Virus record (IMG/VR): IMGVR_UViG_3300003691_000042
Span: 1 to 26,298 of that record
Length of the DNA: 26,298 bases
From: a virus
Reading direction: 5' to 3' (one strand)
Positions within the stretch are counted from its first letter, which is position 1, and each line of letters begins with the position of its first letter. Both the position numbers and the translations under genes were made by a program. The notes below the pieces were generated by a model that saw nothing but the letters and a program-made list of their open reading frames with translations, ran no database searches and was not told the DNA's origin. This document shows, in pieces, positions 1-6,182 of this stretch.

Positions 1-10
1 GTCCCGTTGT

Positions 11-30
11 GGGGTCGGCCTTTTCTTTTG
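11..30 (+). terminator. 3' half of a probable intrinsic terminator cut by the window edge
   Basis: The bases GGGGTCGGCCTTTTCTTTTG match the downstream arm and T-tract of the other terminators in this element, all of which end in GGCCTTTTCTTT or similar. The upstream arm of the hairpin would lie left of position 1, so folding cannot be confirmed. Confidence 0.4.
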
Positions 31-86
31 CCTTAAACTTTTTTGTTCCCCTCTACCTCTTTTATCCTTGCAACACCCAAACATCT

Positions 87-115
87 TTGTTAGGGTACCC
101 CATAGGTTAATTAAT
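87..115 (+). promoter_or_regulatory. possible sigma70-type promoter before the first early gene
   Basis: TTGTTA at 87-92 and ATTAAT at 110-115 are separated by 17 bases, near the usual spacing. The spacer contains the 8-bp palindrome GGGTACCC (93-100), which could be an operator. Neither box is a strong consensus match, so this is a weak prediction. Confidence 0.3.
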
Positions 116-192
116 AATAAATAAAATGGAGTAATGAAATGGCTGTTCTTTTTACCTCAATTATTATTGAGGCTCTTTTCAGGGGTGCATAC

Positions 193-621
193 ATGAAGAT
201 AACGGCGAGCGGATGCCCGTCCGAGATGATCGACAAACTTAAAGAGCTTGATCCTGATGTTAAATTTAAAGACTCATTTCCGGTTTACGGTCGTGGTGGT
301 GGTGGAAGGGGTGGCAGCAAGGATACCAAGAAGGCAAAAGTTTTATCTATCTCAGTTTCAGGAAACAACGGGAGTAAGTTTATCAACCTAGCCTGTGAGT
401 GTAGCGATGGTGATTTTACGGTTGCAGTATCAAAAAAGAAGGTTGAAGACTTCCTTACTGGTGCCAAAGAGAGAATAGGTGCTGAGCACCGAGACAAGCT
501 TGATCAGTCCTCAGCGACTATTATTTTCCGGTTAGATGATCAGATGATCCCCATCAGTTATTTTGAGATAGAGGATAAAAAGTTTTTTGATAGCTTTGAT
601 GGTGGCAGTAATGGCAATTAA
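193..621 (+). CDS. phage early protein of unknown function with Gly/Arg-rich linker
   Basis: I do not recognise this protein. From the ATG at 193 it has 142 residues. The N-terminal part ends in an Arg/Gly-rich stretch (GRGGGGRGG) followed by a basic segment. A more regular alpha/beta-looking domain follows, with a charged C-terminal tail. The RGG-like linker would suit a nucleic-acid-binding protein, but that is only a suggestion. The start is uncertain. An in-frame ATG at 139 has GGAG seven bases upstream and would add 18 mostly hydrophobic residues. The ATG at 193 has AGGGG just upstream and gives a more ordinary N-terminus, so I prefer it. The 3' end overlaps the exonuclease gene by 11 bases, which points to co-transcription and possibly coupled translation. 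Confidence 0.6.
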   Translation: MKITASGCPSEMIDKLKELDPDVKFKDSFPVYGRGGGGRGGSKDTKKAKVLSISVSGNNGSKFINLACECSDGDFTVAVSKKKVEDFLTGAKERIGAEHRDKLDQSSATIIFRLDDQMIPISYFEIEDKKFFDSFDGGSNGN

Positions 622-1438
622 AGAATTTCTCTTTGATGCAGAAACGAAGGCAACCACTAACCCCGTTACCATTCAAAAAATAAGCGAGGAAGAGAAATCC
701 AGGCCGTGCCCCGGAAAGCCAACATCGGCAAACCCGAGGCCAGATACCATAGAGAGATACGAGTCCGCAAAAGCAGAATGGAGAGCAGGACTTTCTTCAA
801 GGATCCAGAAAAAAATAGATGACACAGCAAAGAACCCGCTGCTGGCCGAACCTATTTGCATGTCTGCTATATGTGATCAGGAAAAAGTAAGCTGGTCCGC
901 CATGCATGGCGATACTGAAAAAGAAATGCTGATTAATATTTCAGAGTTCATTACTGATAATTGCGACGAAGAGACCGAATTCTCCGGGTTCTGCATAACA
1001 ATATTTGATCTGCCCTTACTTGTAACAAGGTGCAGGTTACACAGGGTTTCTCTTCCTGGTTTTTTCCCTCAATATCATCGGTACTGGCATGGTAATGTTA
1101 TCGATATAAAGGATTTGATCCCATCGAAAACCCCATTTTTAAGTTTTGACGACGCGGCCACACTGCACGGTCTTGATGGTAAATCTTTGATGTATAACGG
1201 GTCATCAATGCACGGGGGAAGGGTACAGGATGCATTTAGAGCAGGCGAATTTGATTTTATCGTGAGTTATTGCGACAGTGACGCACTGAACGAGTGGGAG
1301 CTTCTCAAGATGTGCAAGCCCATCGGCAACAAATCAAGCCAGACAATAATGGAGCAGGCGCGGGAAATACTGGGCTCAAACCTAAGCGACAGTCAAAAGG
1401 TAATCACGATAAACAATATTTTGTTCCGTATTGGATAA
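611..1438 (+). CDS. PolB-type 3'-5' exonuclease (DnaQ/RNase H fold)
   Basis: This is a predicted DEDD-family 3'-5' exonuclease of the kind related to the proofreading domain of family B DNA polymerases. From the ATG at 611 it has 275 residues. Exo I is FDAET with Asp9 and Glu11. Exo II is FSGFCITIFDLPLL with Asp133. Exo III is YCDSD with Tyr220 and Asp224, the Y-x3-D form. The intermediate segments VIDIKDLI and the GLDGKS turn also match the family pattern, so all four metal-binding acidic residues appear present. No polymerase domain is attached and none is in the window, so it probably works as a stand-alone nuclease in phage replication or end processing. Residues 13-80 form a charged insertion I do not recognise. 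It overlaps the preceding gene by 11 bases. An upstream start at 587 is open but would deepen the overlap. Confidence 0.8.
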   Translation: MAIKEFLFDAETKATTNPVTIQKISEEEKSRPCPGKPTSANPRPDTIERYESAKAEWRAGLSSRIQKKIDDTAKNPLLAEPICMSAICDQEKVSWSAMHGDTEKEMLINISEFITDNCDEETEFSGFCITIFDLPLLVTRCRLHRVSLPGFFPQYHRYWHGNVIDIKDLIPSKTPFLSFDDAATLHGLDGKSLMYNGSSMHGGRVQDAFRAGEFDFIVSYCDSDALNEWELLKMCKPIGNKSSQTIMEQAREILGSNLSDSQKVITINNILFRIG

Positions 1439-1472
1439 AAGGAGCCCGGAGAGATCCAGGCAGAGTGCAATC

Positions 1473-1688
1473 ATGATGAATGAAGAAATAAAAACAGCAT
1501 TAGACGTATTAAAGATGGAATCCCAGCAAGAACGAGTCGAATATTTGTCCGAAAAGATTGGTGCCATAAAATGGTGTCCTAAATGCGAAGAAATGAACCC
1601 GAGAACATCCGTAAACCTTTGGGACCATAAAACGAAATGCAGCTGCGGAACAGTTGTTGTTCAGCGAGTAATTCAGGATTTTTTATAA
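1473..1688 (+). CDS. small zinc-ribbon protein, with a possible -1 frameshift extension
   Basis: This small protein has 71 residues, with a helical, charged N-terminus (residues 3-30) and a C-terminal zinc-ribbon-like pattern: C35-x2-C38, then C56-x-C58. It is probably metal-binding. DNA, RNA or protein could be the partner, and I cannot say which. The start is chosen at the first of two adjacent ATGs (1473/1476). The ribosome binding site is weak (CAGG), and an upstream in-frame ATG at 1431 overlaps the exonuclease gene. The last codons before the stop are GAT TTT TTA TAA, which create the heptamer T TTT TTA in the correct phase for -1 slippage. The -1 frame then stays open for 29 more codons (see the next entry). 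Confidence 0.65.
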   Translation: MMNEEIKTALDVLKMESQQERVEYLSEKIGAIKWCPKCEEMNPRTSVNLWDHKTKCSCGTVVVQRVIQDFL

Positions 1689-1774
1689 AAGAAAGGGCAG
1701 ATGATGCCATGCATGAGGCCTTGATTGTTTTCGAGATGTACAAGGCTGGATCAATTGAAGTGGATGTTGGTTGA
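1685..1774 (+). CDS. short open -1 frame after the zinc-ribbon gene (frameshift product or separate small ORF)
   Basis: In the -1 frame after the T TTT TTA heptamer (1679-1685) the reading continues from IKERADDAMHEALIVFEMYK to a TGA at 1772-1774. The sequence has normal protein composition with an amphipathic helical look. Three explanations are possible: a programmed -1 extension of the zinc-ribbon protein, a formerly continuous gene broken by a one-base indel, or an independent 21-residue ORF starting at the ATG at 1709. A strong terminator follows immediately after, so this is the last coding sequence of the early operon. Confidence 0.4.
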   Translation: MKERADDAMHEALIVFEMYKAGSIEVDVG

Positions 1775-1796
1775 TACTTATTTGTTTTAAACAAAG

Positions 1797-1836
1797 ATGC
1801 CCGACCGTATTAAACCGGTCGGGCATTATTGTTTGT
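1797..1836 (+). terminator. strong intrinsic terminator ending the early operon
   Basis: A perfect 11-bp stem (ATGCCCGACCG at 1797-1807 with CGGTCGGGCAT at 1816-1826) has an 8-base loop. The flanks AAACAA and TTGTTT can extend the pairing. A T-rich tail follows. It separates the early genes from the Mor-like regulator. Confidence 0.85.
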
Positions 1837-1877
1837 GGTAAATGATATTATTATGGTAATATATACCGATACATTAT

Positions 1878-1889
1878 AACGATATCGTT
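1878..1889. promoter_or_regulatory. 12-bp perfect palindrome, candidate operator upstream of the Mor-like gene
   Basis: AACGATATCGTT is a perfect palindrome located 22 bases upstream of the chosen start codon. It overlaps the end of a possible -10 box (TATAAC at 1875-1880). No good -35 box is seen, which would suit an activator- or repressor-controlled promoter. The assignment rests only on symmetry and position. Confidence 0.4.
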
Positions 1890-1911
1890 TTCCCCACAAA
1901 AGGTGCTTTTT

Positions 1912-2484
1912 ATGGATCTGAGAGAAGAATATTTGGAGCACATGAAAAAATTAAAACCAATGGCTGAAGATCTTCCGGGGGAACTGCCGATGATCTCAAA
2001 TGTTATTGAAGAGTCAGCTCCAGGTATGGGCGTCAAGATCACCATGCACCTTGCTACAGCCTACAGAGGGATAAAGGTATATTGGCACTCTCTTGACGGA
2101 TCAATACTCTTGCAGGACTACGCAAGAGGGAAATGGCCTGTTTCCCCCGATGAATTAAAGGAAACAAACTTGCATCACCTTCCTTCAAACGATTTACGGA
2201 TGATTGCTTCTTCCATATCAGAAGTGGCAGCTGGTATGGGGATACAAATCACTCTACGCCTTGCATGGGCATTCCGTGGCATGGTCACCCACTGGCACAA
2301 CATTGATAGGATAACCGAGGCCCACCGTAACTACTGGCTTATGAAACGTTATGATCTGGGGGATGTTACCGGGCGAGAACTTGCTATGGCCGTGGGGATC
2401 AGTCAGCGCAGATCTGAGGATATTCTATCCGGAAATATAGGCGGTACTCATATTGATTCGAGGCAAATTAGATTGTTTGATTAA
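1912..2484 (+). CDS. Mor/C-like late transcription activator with duplicated N-terminal domain
   Basis: This protein resembles the Mor/C activators of phage Mu, which switch on middle and late transcription. From the ATG at 1912 it has 190 residues. AAAAGG about eight bases upstream supports this start over the GTG at 1903. Residues 21-62 and 90-132 are two copies of one module, recognisable by GMGVKITMHLATAYRG in the first and GMGIQITLRLAWAFRG in the second. In Mor the matching region is the dimerisation domain, present once. Residues 145-175 (GDVTGRELAMAVGISQRRSE) form the single C-terminal helix-turn-helix. The gene stands alone between a terminator and a non-coding region, upstream of all late genes, which fits its role. 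The family assignment is from motif pattern and position. Confidence 0.75.
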   Translation: MDLREEYLEHMKKLKPMAEDLPGELPMISNVIEESAPGMGVKITMHLATAYRGIKVYWHSLDGSILLQDYARGKWPVSPDELKETNLHHLPSNDLRMIASSISEVAAGMGIQITLRLAWAFRGMVTHWHNIDRITEAHRNYWLMKRYDLGDVTGRELAMAVGISQRRSEDILSGNIGGTHIDSRQIRLFD

Positions 2485-2696
2485 AAAATATACGGGCTCC
2501 ATATCCTTTTGTGCTGATGAGGACCGGCCACCCGTTAATAACTGGCCGGGTAAACAAAAGATCAGGGATCGTCGTTAACCTGATGAATTAGCACATACGA
2601 CCCATTACTTTAAGAGAAATTTTTATTTGAGTAAGTAGCGCAAACGGTAAAGCGCAGCCATAAAAGGGATAAGGTGTCGGCAATTCAATAACATTA
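2485..2696. other. non-coding, structured interval between activator and late-promoter cassette
   Basis: No convincing gene is seen here. A hairpin CCGGCCA (2524-2530) with TGGCCGG (2543-2549) is visible, and an alternative pairing ACCCG/CGGGT uses the same bases. CTTTTGT just upstream can pair with ACAAAAG just downstream, and an outer TGTGCT/AGCACA pair encloses the whole. There is no T-tract, so it is not an obvious terminator. Around 2636-2690 the text looks like the D-arm of a tRNA (GCGC-AAACGGTAAA-GCGC), but acceptor and T stems do not form. Confidence 0.45.
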
Positions 2697-2732
2697 AAGG
2701 CTGTGTCCATCCGGACGCGGCCTTTTCTTTTT
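2697..2732 (+). terminator. intrinsic terminator in repeat copy 1
   Basis: GGCTGTGTCC pairs with GGACGCGGCC around the loop ATCC, using two G-U pairs. It is followed by TTTTCTTTTT. It would stop any transcription arriving from the regulator region before the late promoter. Confidence 0.8.
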
Positions 2733-2739
2733 CAATCTT

Positions 2740-2783
2740 CCGCAATGCGGTGTCTACCCCGCTTCCGTCCTGCCATGTATATT
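2740..2783 (+). promoter_or_regulatory. candidate activator-dependent late promoter, copy 1
   Basis: The dyad CCGCAATGCGG (2740-2750) is 33 bases, centre to first base, from the -10-like TATATT (2778-2783). If TATATT is the -10 box, the dyad is centred near -45, where Mor binds at the Mu Pm promoter (about -43.5). No -35 box is present. The same dyad, spacing and -10 occur at 11471-11514. Confidence 0.55.
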
Positions 2784-2836
2784 ATATTTATCCAACAATA
2801 AAGGTTTAAAACCGATACTCAACAACGGAGAAAACA

Positions 2837-3433
2837 TTGAATTTAAACGATGAAATAAACATAACACCTTTGTGGCAATGGCCGCTTGTCCTCATGGCTC
2901 CAGCTATGGGCAGTAGCTTGGCCTCAATTGTAGACCCTGAGAGCGTATACCTCAAACTGCTCTATGGTTCCTTATCCCTATTCTTGATGTGGGCAGGCCC
3001 GGCCTTGTTCCAAAAGGTTTTCAGGTTCAGTGCAGATATCTGGCACGGAAAAGGGATGATCCGGCGTGATCTGGATAGCGGCGCAAAACAATGCGCCCGG
3101 ATTTATCTTGGCAGAGACCGGCCTTCTTTTCTCCTGGCTCCGCTCTCCTTCTGTTTTCTCAAGTGGACATTTACAGTCGGCGAAATTGATATAAATACCG
3201 GCTCCATTTCTGTGGGGAAATGTTTTGTCACAAACCTAGTGCAAGAAGAAAAACAGTGCAGGGCTATTGGGACAAATGATCTCATTACCGGGGTAGCAGC
3301 TAGGCACATAATACAGATCGAACGTGATATCCGTCGAAGAAGTCATTCGTTCCGGAATAGCAGTAAGGAACTGCTGGTAATAAATAAATTGCGCGACTCT
3401 GGCTTGATAATTAAAGAGGATGTTTCTCAATGA
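2837..3433 (+). CDS. predicted two-helix inner-membrane protein, first late gene
   Basis: I do not recognise this 198-residue protein. Two hydrophobic stretches near the N-terminus (about residues 13-31 and 38-58) look like membrane helices. The rest is a soluble, basic domain of about 135 residues containing RDIRRRSHSFR. The start is a TTG with GGAG seven bases upstream, and no better ATG fits. It is the first gene after late-promoter cassette 1 and overlaps the following lipoprotein gene by four bases (ATGA). In Mu the matching place holds the lysis genes, so a lysis role (holin-like or regulator) is possible, but nothing in the sequence proves it. No lysozyme, amidase or peptidase motif is visible. 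Confidence 0.65.
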   Translation: MNLNDEINITPLWQWPLVLMAPAMGSSLASIVDPESVYLKLLYGSLSLFLMWAGPALFQKVFRFSADIWHGKGMIRRDLDSGAKQCARIYLGRDRPSFLLAPLSFCFLKWTFTVGEIDINTGSISVGKCFVTNLVQEEKQCRAIGTNDLITGVAARHIIQIERDIRRRSHSFRNSSKELLVINKLRDSGLIIKEDVSQ

Positions 3434-4092
3434 AACCGCTCATCATCTCAGCAATAGCCCTGGCCCTGCTCTCTGGCTGCTCCTCAAAAGTTTATTACGA
3501 GCAACAGCCAAAACGTGATAGTGCCGAGGAGAAAAGAGTCATTGCTATTGGTGAAGGCCTTGGAAAAGTAGTTGCGGCATTTAGGCGAGGCGCTGATCAG
3601 CGCGTCGCCCATCGGCCCAATGCTAAATCGGCACAAAAAAATCTTGAATTTAGTGATGCAGCAATAGCAGAGAGTTTTGAAAACCGTATTCCATACGATG
3701 CGGAGGTAGACAGGTTAGAGGCTCCGGTCGAGGGCACCGGGCAAGCCATAATCATCCACAATCAACCGGCTGAATCGCTGCTGCTCCAGTACATTATGCT
3801 GGAGCGGCAAGCGGTTGCTAAACAGGCGGCGGCAGCAGAAGAAACAAAACAATTAAAAGAAATTATGGCAGCGTATACCAACGCTGTGCTGAAAAAACAA
3901 CCAGAACAAGCAGCACCATATACCGGAAAATCTACCATGAATAAGGTGGCCGATGCCCTGCCATTTCTTGGCACCATCATGGGCATGAATAGCCTTGGTA
4001 AAGCTGGTATTACTGGGGCAATTGGTGATACATCATCAAATCCAGTAACAACAATTATAAAAAATACAACCACTAACAGCGGAATAGAGTAA
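3430..4092 (+). CDS. predicted lipoprotein, possible lysis/spanin role
   Basis: The 220-residue protein begins with a clear lipoprotein signal peptide: a positively charged start, the hydrophobic core LIISAIALALL and the lipobox LLSGC with the acylated cysteine at residue 17. The mature part is charged with an Ala-rich helical stretch (about residues 122-160). Near the C-terminus is a moderately hydrophobic segment (about 177-197, ALPFLGTIMGMNSLG). An outer-membrane lipoprotein with a helical middle and a hydrophobic C-terminus would be compatible with a unimolecular spanin. The hydrophobic segment is weak, though, and other roles such as superinfection exclusion remain open. It starts inside the stop of the preceding gene (ATGA). 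Confidence 0.6.
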   Translation: MKPLIISAIALALLSGCSSKVYYEQQPKRDSAEEKRVIAIGEGLGKVVAAFRRGADQRVAHRPNAKSAQKNLEFSDAAIAESFENRIPYDAEVDRLEAPVEGTGQAIIIHNQPAESLLLQYIMLERQAVAKQAAAAEETKQLKEIMAAYTNAVLKKQPEQAAPYTGKSTMNKVADALPFLGTIMGMNSLGKAGITGAIGDTSSNPVTTIIKNTTTNSGIE

Positions 4093-4099
4093 AAAAAAT

Positions 4100-4840
4100 A
4101 TGGGTCCTGTAAGCAACTACACTTCCACAATAAACTTGATTAATCCACACGGCTTTCCGCTGCGGCTGGAGATTGGGGTGACAGGGTATACCTTGGATGA
4201 TCTCACCAGCACCGGCAGGTTATTGATAAGGGGACCAGGTTCAAACAGAGATCCCTTTCTTGATTCCGAAGCGTATACGGCCATTGATACAATAAATAAT
4301 CGTTACGTCGTGACTGTTCCTGCTGATGATCCGTTATACAGCCTGATATTGGAGGGTAAGCCCTACACATGGAGTTTTACAGCTGATACGGATTCATTCC
4401 GGGTTCAAGGTGATTTTAAATCATCATACGACACCGGCCACGCACCGGGGGAACCTCATGCTGCGCTGGTATCTGTTGGCCCAATTGGCATAGAGATCTA
4501 CTTTCCAGCTGGCCCCCGTGGTGATGTGGGGCCACAAGGACCGGCTGGCCCGTGGTCTGCGGAGGTTCGCCATGCAACCGAGTCAGGGGCAATAACCGCC
4601 GCTGACCAGACAGTCATAATCACGGCATCAGGCGGAACAATCGCCCTTACATTACCCACACCGTCCTCTCTCTATACCGACGGAGAAGGCCCAACCTATA
4701 CCATTACTTTCATTAGGCCTGCCGACGATACCGGCGATGTTACGCTTTCCGGAACTGGCCCTGATCTTCCTGATGATCTATACCCCGGCGAGGCTGGGCA
4801 GATCCAGAGTGATGGACTAAAACTTTATATAATTTGGTAA
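4100..4840 (+). CDS. phage structural/fibre-like protein with short collagen-like segment
   Basis: This 246-residue protein seems modular. The N-terminal half (about 1-135) looks like beta-rich structural sequence. A five-triplet collagen-like segment (GPRGDVGPQGPAGP, about 139-153) follows. The C-terminal half is rich in Thr, Gly and Asp, and resembles the small beta domains that close phage fibres. Such Gly-x-y segments often act as trimeric linkers in phage fibres and head decorations. Its place, upstream of the terminase and beside another structural-looking gene, is unusual for a tail fibre, so a head fibre or decoration is equally possible. The ribosome binding site is weak. Confidence 0.5.
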   Translation: MGPVSNYTSTINLINPHGFPLRLEIGVTGYTLDDLTSTGRLLIRGPGSNRDPFLDSEAYTAIDTINNRYVVTVPADDPLYSLILEGKPYTWSFTADTDSFRVQGDFKSSYDTGHAPGEPHAALVSVGPIGIEIYFPAGPRGDVGPQGPAGPWSAEVRHATESGAITAADQTVIITASGGTIALTLPTPSSLYTDGEGPTYTITFIRPADDTGDVTLSGTGPDLPDDLYPGEAGQIQSDGLKLYIIW

Positions 4841-4845
4841 AATAA

Positions 4846-6168
4846 ATGCAGAGATTCCTTAATTTATTAAATCTTGCAAAGGATCCTATCGACCCCGCTA
4901 CCAAGCAGGGGCAAGACAGTGCAAACGATAGCCTTAGCCACCTGGTAGACAGCGGAATAAAGTTTGATAATGATAATACAGGATCTGATGCCTTTGGACG
5001 GCAGCGGGTATCATCACCCTATACCGTATATGACATCAAGCAGAACACCTCAGCACAGCCACTCTTTTACGATGATCAGGAGGTTTCAGGCAGCGGCACG
5101 TCGTCAGTTTATAATAACGACAAGGCCTCTGTCACCATGTCGGTTGCAGCGGGCACAGCTGGCAAGCGTGTACGTCAAACAAAGGTGTGGAGTCAGTACC
5201 AGCCCGGTAAATCTCAGATGCTTATCTTCAGCGGAAATTTTCGCGGCGCAGTTCCTGGTGTAATAAAACGATCTGGGATGTTTTTTGATTCATGGGGCCT
5301 TTTTTACCAAGTCGATGGTACAGGTATTAGTGCGGTTATACGTACAAATAATACCAGTTCCCCTGTTGATATTGCTGTTCATCAAAATAATTGGAACGTG
5401 GACAAGCTAGACGGCACCGGATCAAGCGGGATAAACCTTGATTTAGAAAAAGCTCAGCTTGGAGTTATTGACTACGAGTGGTTAGGGATTGGGCAAGTGC
5501 GGTTTTGCTTTAAATTTGATGGTAGAATAGTGGAGGTACACAGGTTTACACACTCAAACTCTAACGAAGAAGTATACATGAGCAACCCGAATGCCCCTTT
5601 TCGGTACGAGATTGAGAACGATGGATCAGGCGCGGCAGCTACCTTTGATCATATATGCGTTTCTGTACAATCAGAAGGGGGGCAGGAGGAAAATCAGATA
5701 ATAACCTATGTATCAAGGGATGGGTCACCGATAACGTTGGCAAATCAAGATTTATATACTCCCGTATTATCGATACGCCTGAAAGCTGATCGCCCATGCA
5801 CTAGGATTACAGTAAAAGATCTATCTATCATTATAACTTCCGCCATTAATTATGAATGGATACTTTTTATCAACCCTGCCATTGCTGGCACTGACCAAGC
5901 TGTATGGCTAGATATTGAAAACTCAGCATTGCAATTTGACATATCCAGGAATGCTACAAATTTTTTATCAGGAGGATATAAGCTTGAAGGGGGGTATGGG
6001 GCATCATCCAATCAAATAAAAAACCCAACCGGTGACGCGGTGACATCATTTTTGACAATCGGGAGCATGATTGATGGCAGCATGGACGAATTTGTCCTTG
6101 CTGTAAAAAATATTGAAGGTAACGGTGGCGTCTGTTATGCAGGATTGACTGTTTCTGAATATTGTTAA
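4846..6168 (+). CDS. phage virion structural protein of the 'FGR-x-RVS' type
   Basis: The protein has 440 residues. After an N-terminal segment of about 45 residues comes DAFGRQRVSSPYTVYDIKQ, a pattern I associate with uncharacterised structural proteins of tailed phages. A long beta-rich part follows, with many Gly, Thr and aromatic residues and no membrane helix. A role in adsorption or head decoration is an inference from composition and from the fibre-like neighbour upstream. There is no enzyme motif. The stop lies just before the next gene, and the ribosome binding site upstream is poor, so translation may be coupled to the preceding gene. Confidence 0.5.
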   Translation: MQRFLNLLNLAKDPIDPATKQGQDSANDSLSHLVDSGIKFDNDNTGSDAFGRQRVSSPYTVYDIKQNTSAQPLFYDDQEVSGSGTSSVYNNDKASVTMSVAAGTAGKRVRQTKVWSQYQPGKSQMLIFSGNFRGAVPGVIKRSGMFFDSWGLFYQVDGTGISAVIRTNNTSSPVDIAVHQNNWNVDKLDGTGSSGINLDLEKAQLGVIDYEWLGIGQVRFCFKFDGRIVEVHRFTHSNSNEEVYMSNPNAPFRYEIENDGSGAAATFDHICVSVQSEGGQEENQIITYVSRDGSPITLANQDLYTPVLSIRLKADRPCTRITVKDLSIIITSAINYEWILFINPAIAGTDQAVWLDIENSALQFDISRNATNFLSGGYKLEGGYGASSNQIKNPTGDAVTSFLTIGSMIDGSMDEFVLAVKNIEGNGGVCYAGLTVSEYC

Positions 6169-6182
6169 GCAGGAGAGATAAA

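Larger units (their letters stand above)
2697..2783 (+). repeat. 87-bp terminator-plus-promoter cassette, copy 1
   Basis: This is the first of two direct copies; the other is 11428-11514. By eye they differ at five of 87 positions. The cassette starts with a terminator hairpin, continues through a T-tract and the dyad CCGCA-A-TGCGG, and ends in a -10-like TATATT. Copy 1 lies just before the first late gene, the place where Mu has its Plys promoter. Confidence 0.9.

Noticed and set aside
2508-2560. Hammerhead ribozyme core suggested by CTGATGAG
   Set aside because: The required GAAA after stem II is missing (the text reads GTAAAC) and stem II does not close with the proper pair.
2627-2690. 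tRNA-like sequence (D-arm-like GCGC-AAACGGTAAA-GCGC and a TTCAA)
   Set aside because: The acceptor stem and T stem do not pair, and no anticodon stem forms; at best it is a degraded tRNA piece.
3762-4130. Minus-strand 122-codon open frame
   Set aside because: It lies opposite the lipoprotein gene and has biased shadow composition and no ribosome binding site.
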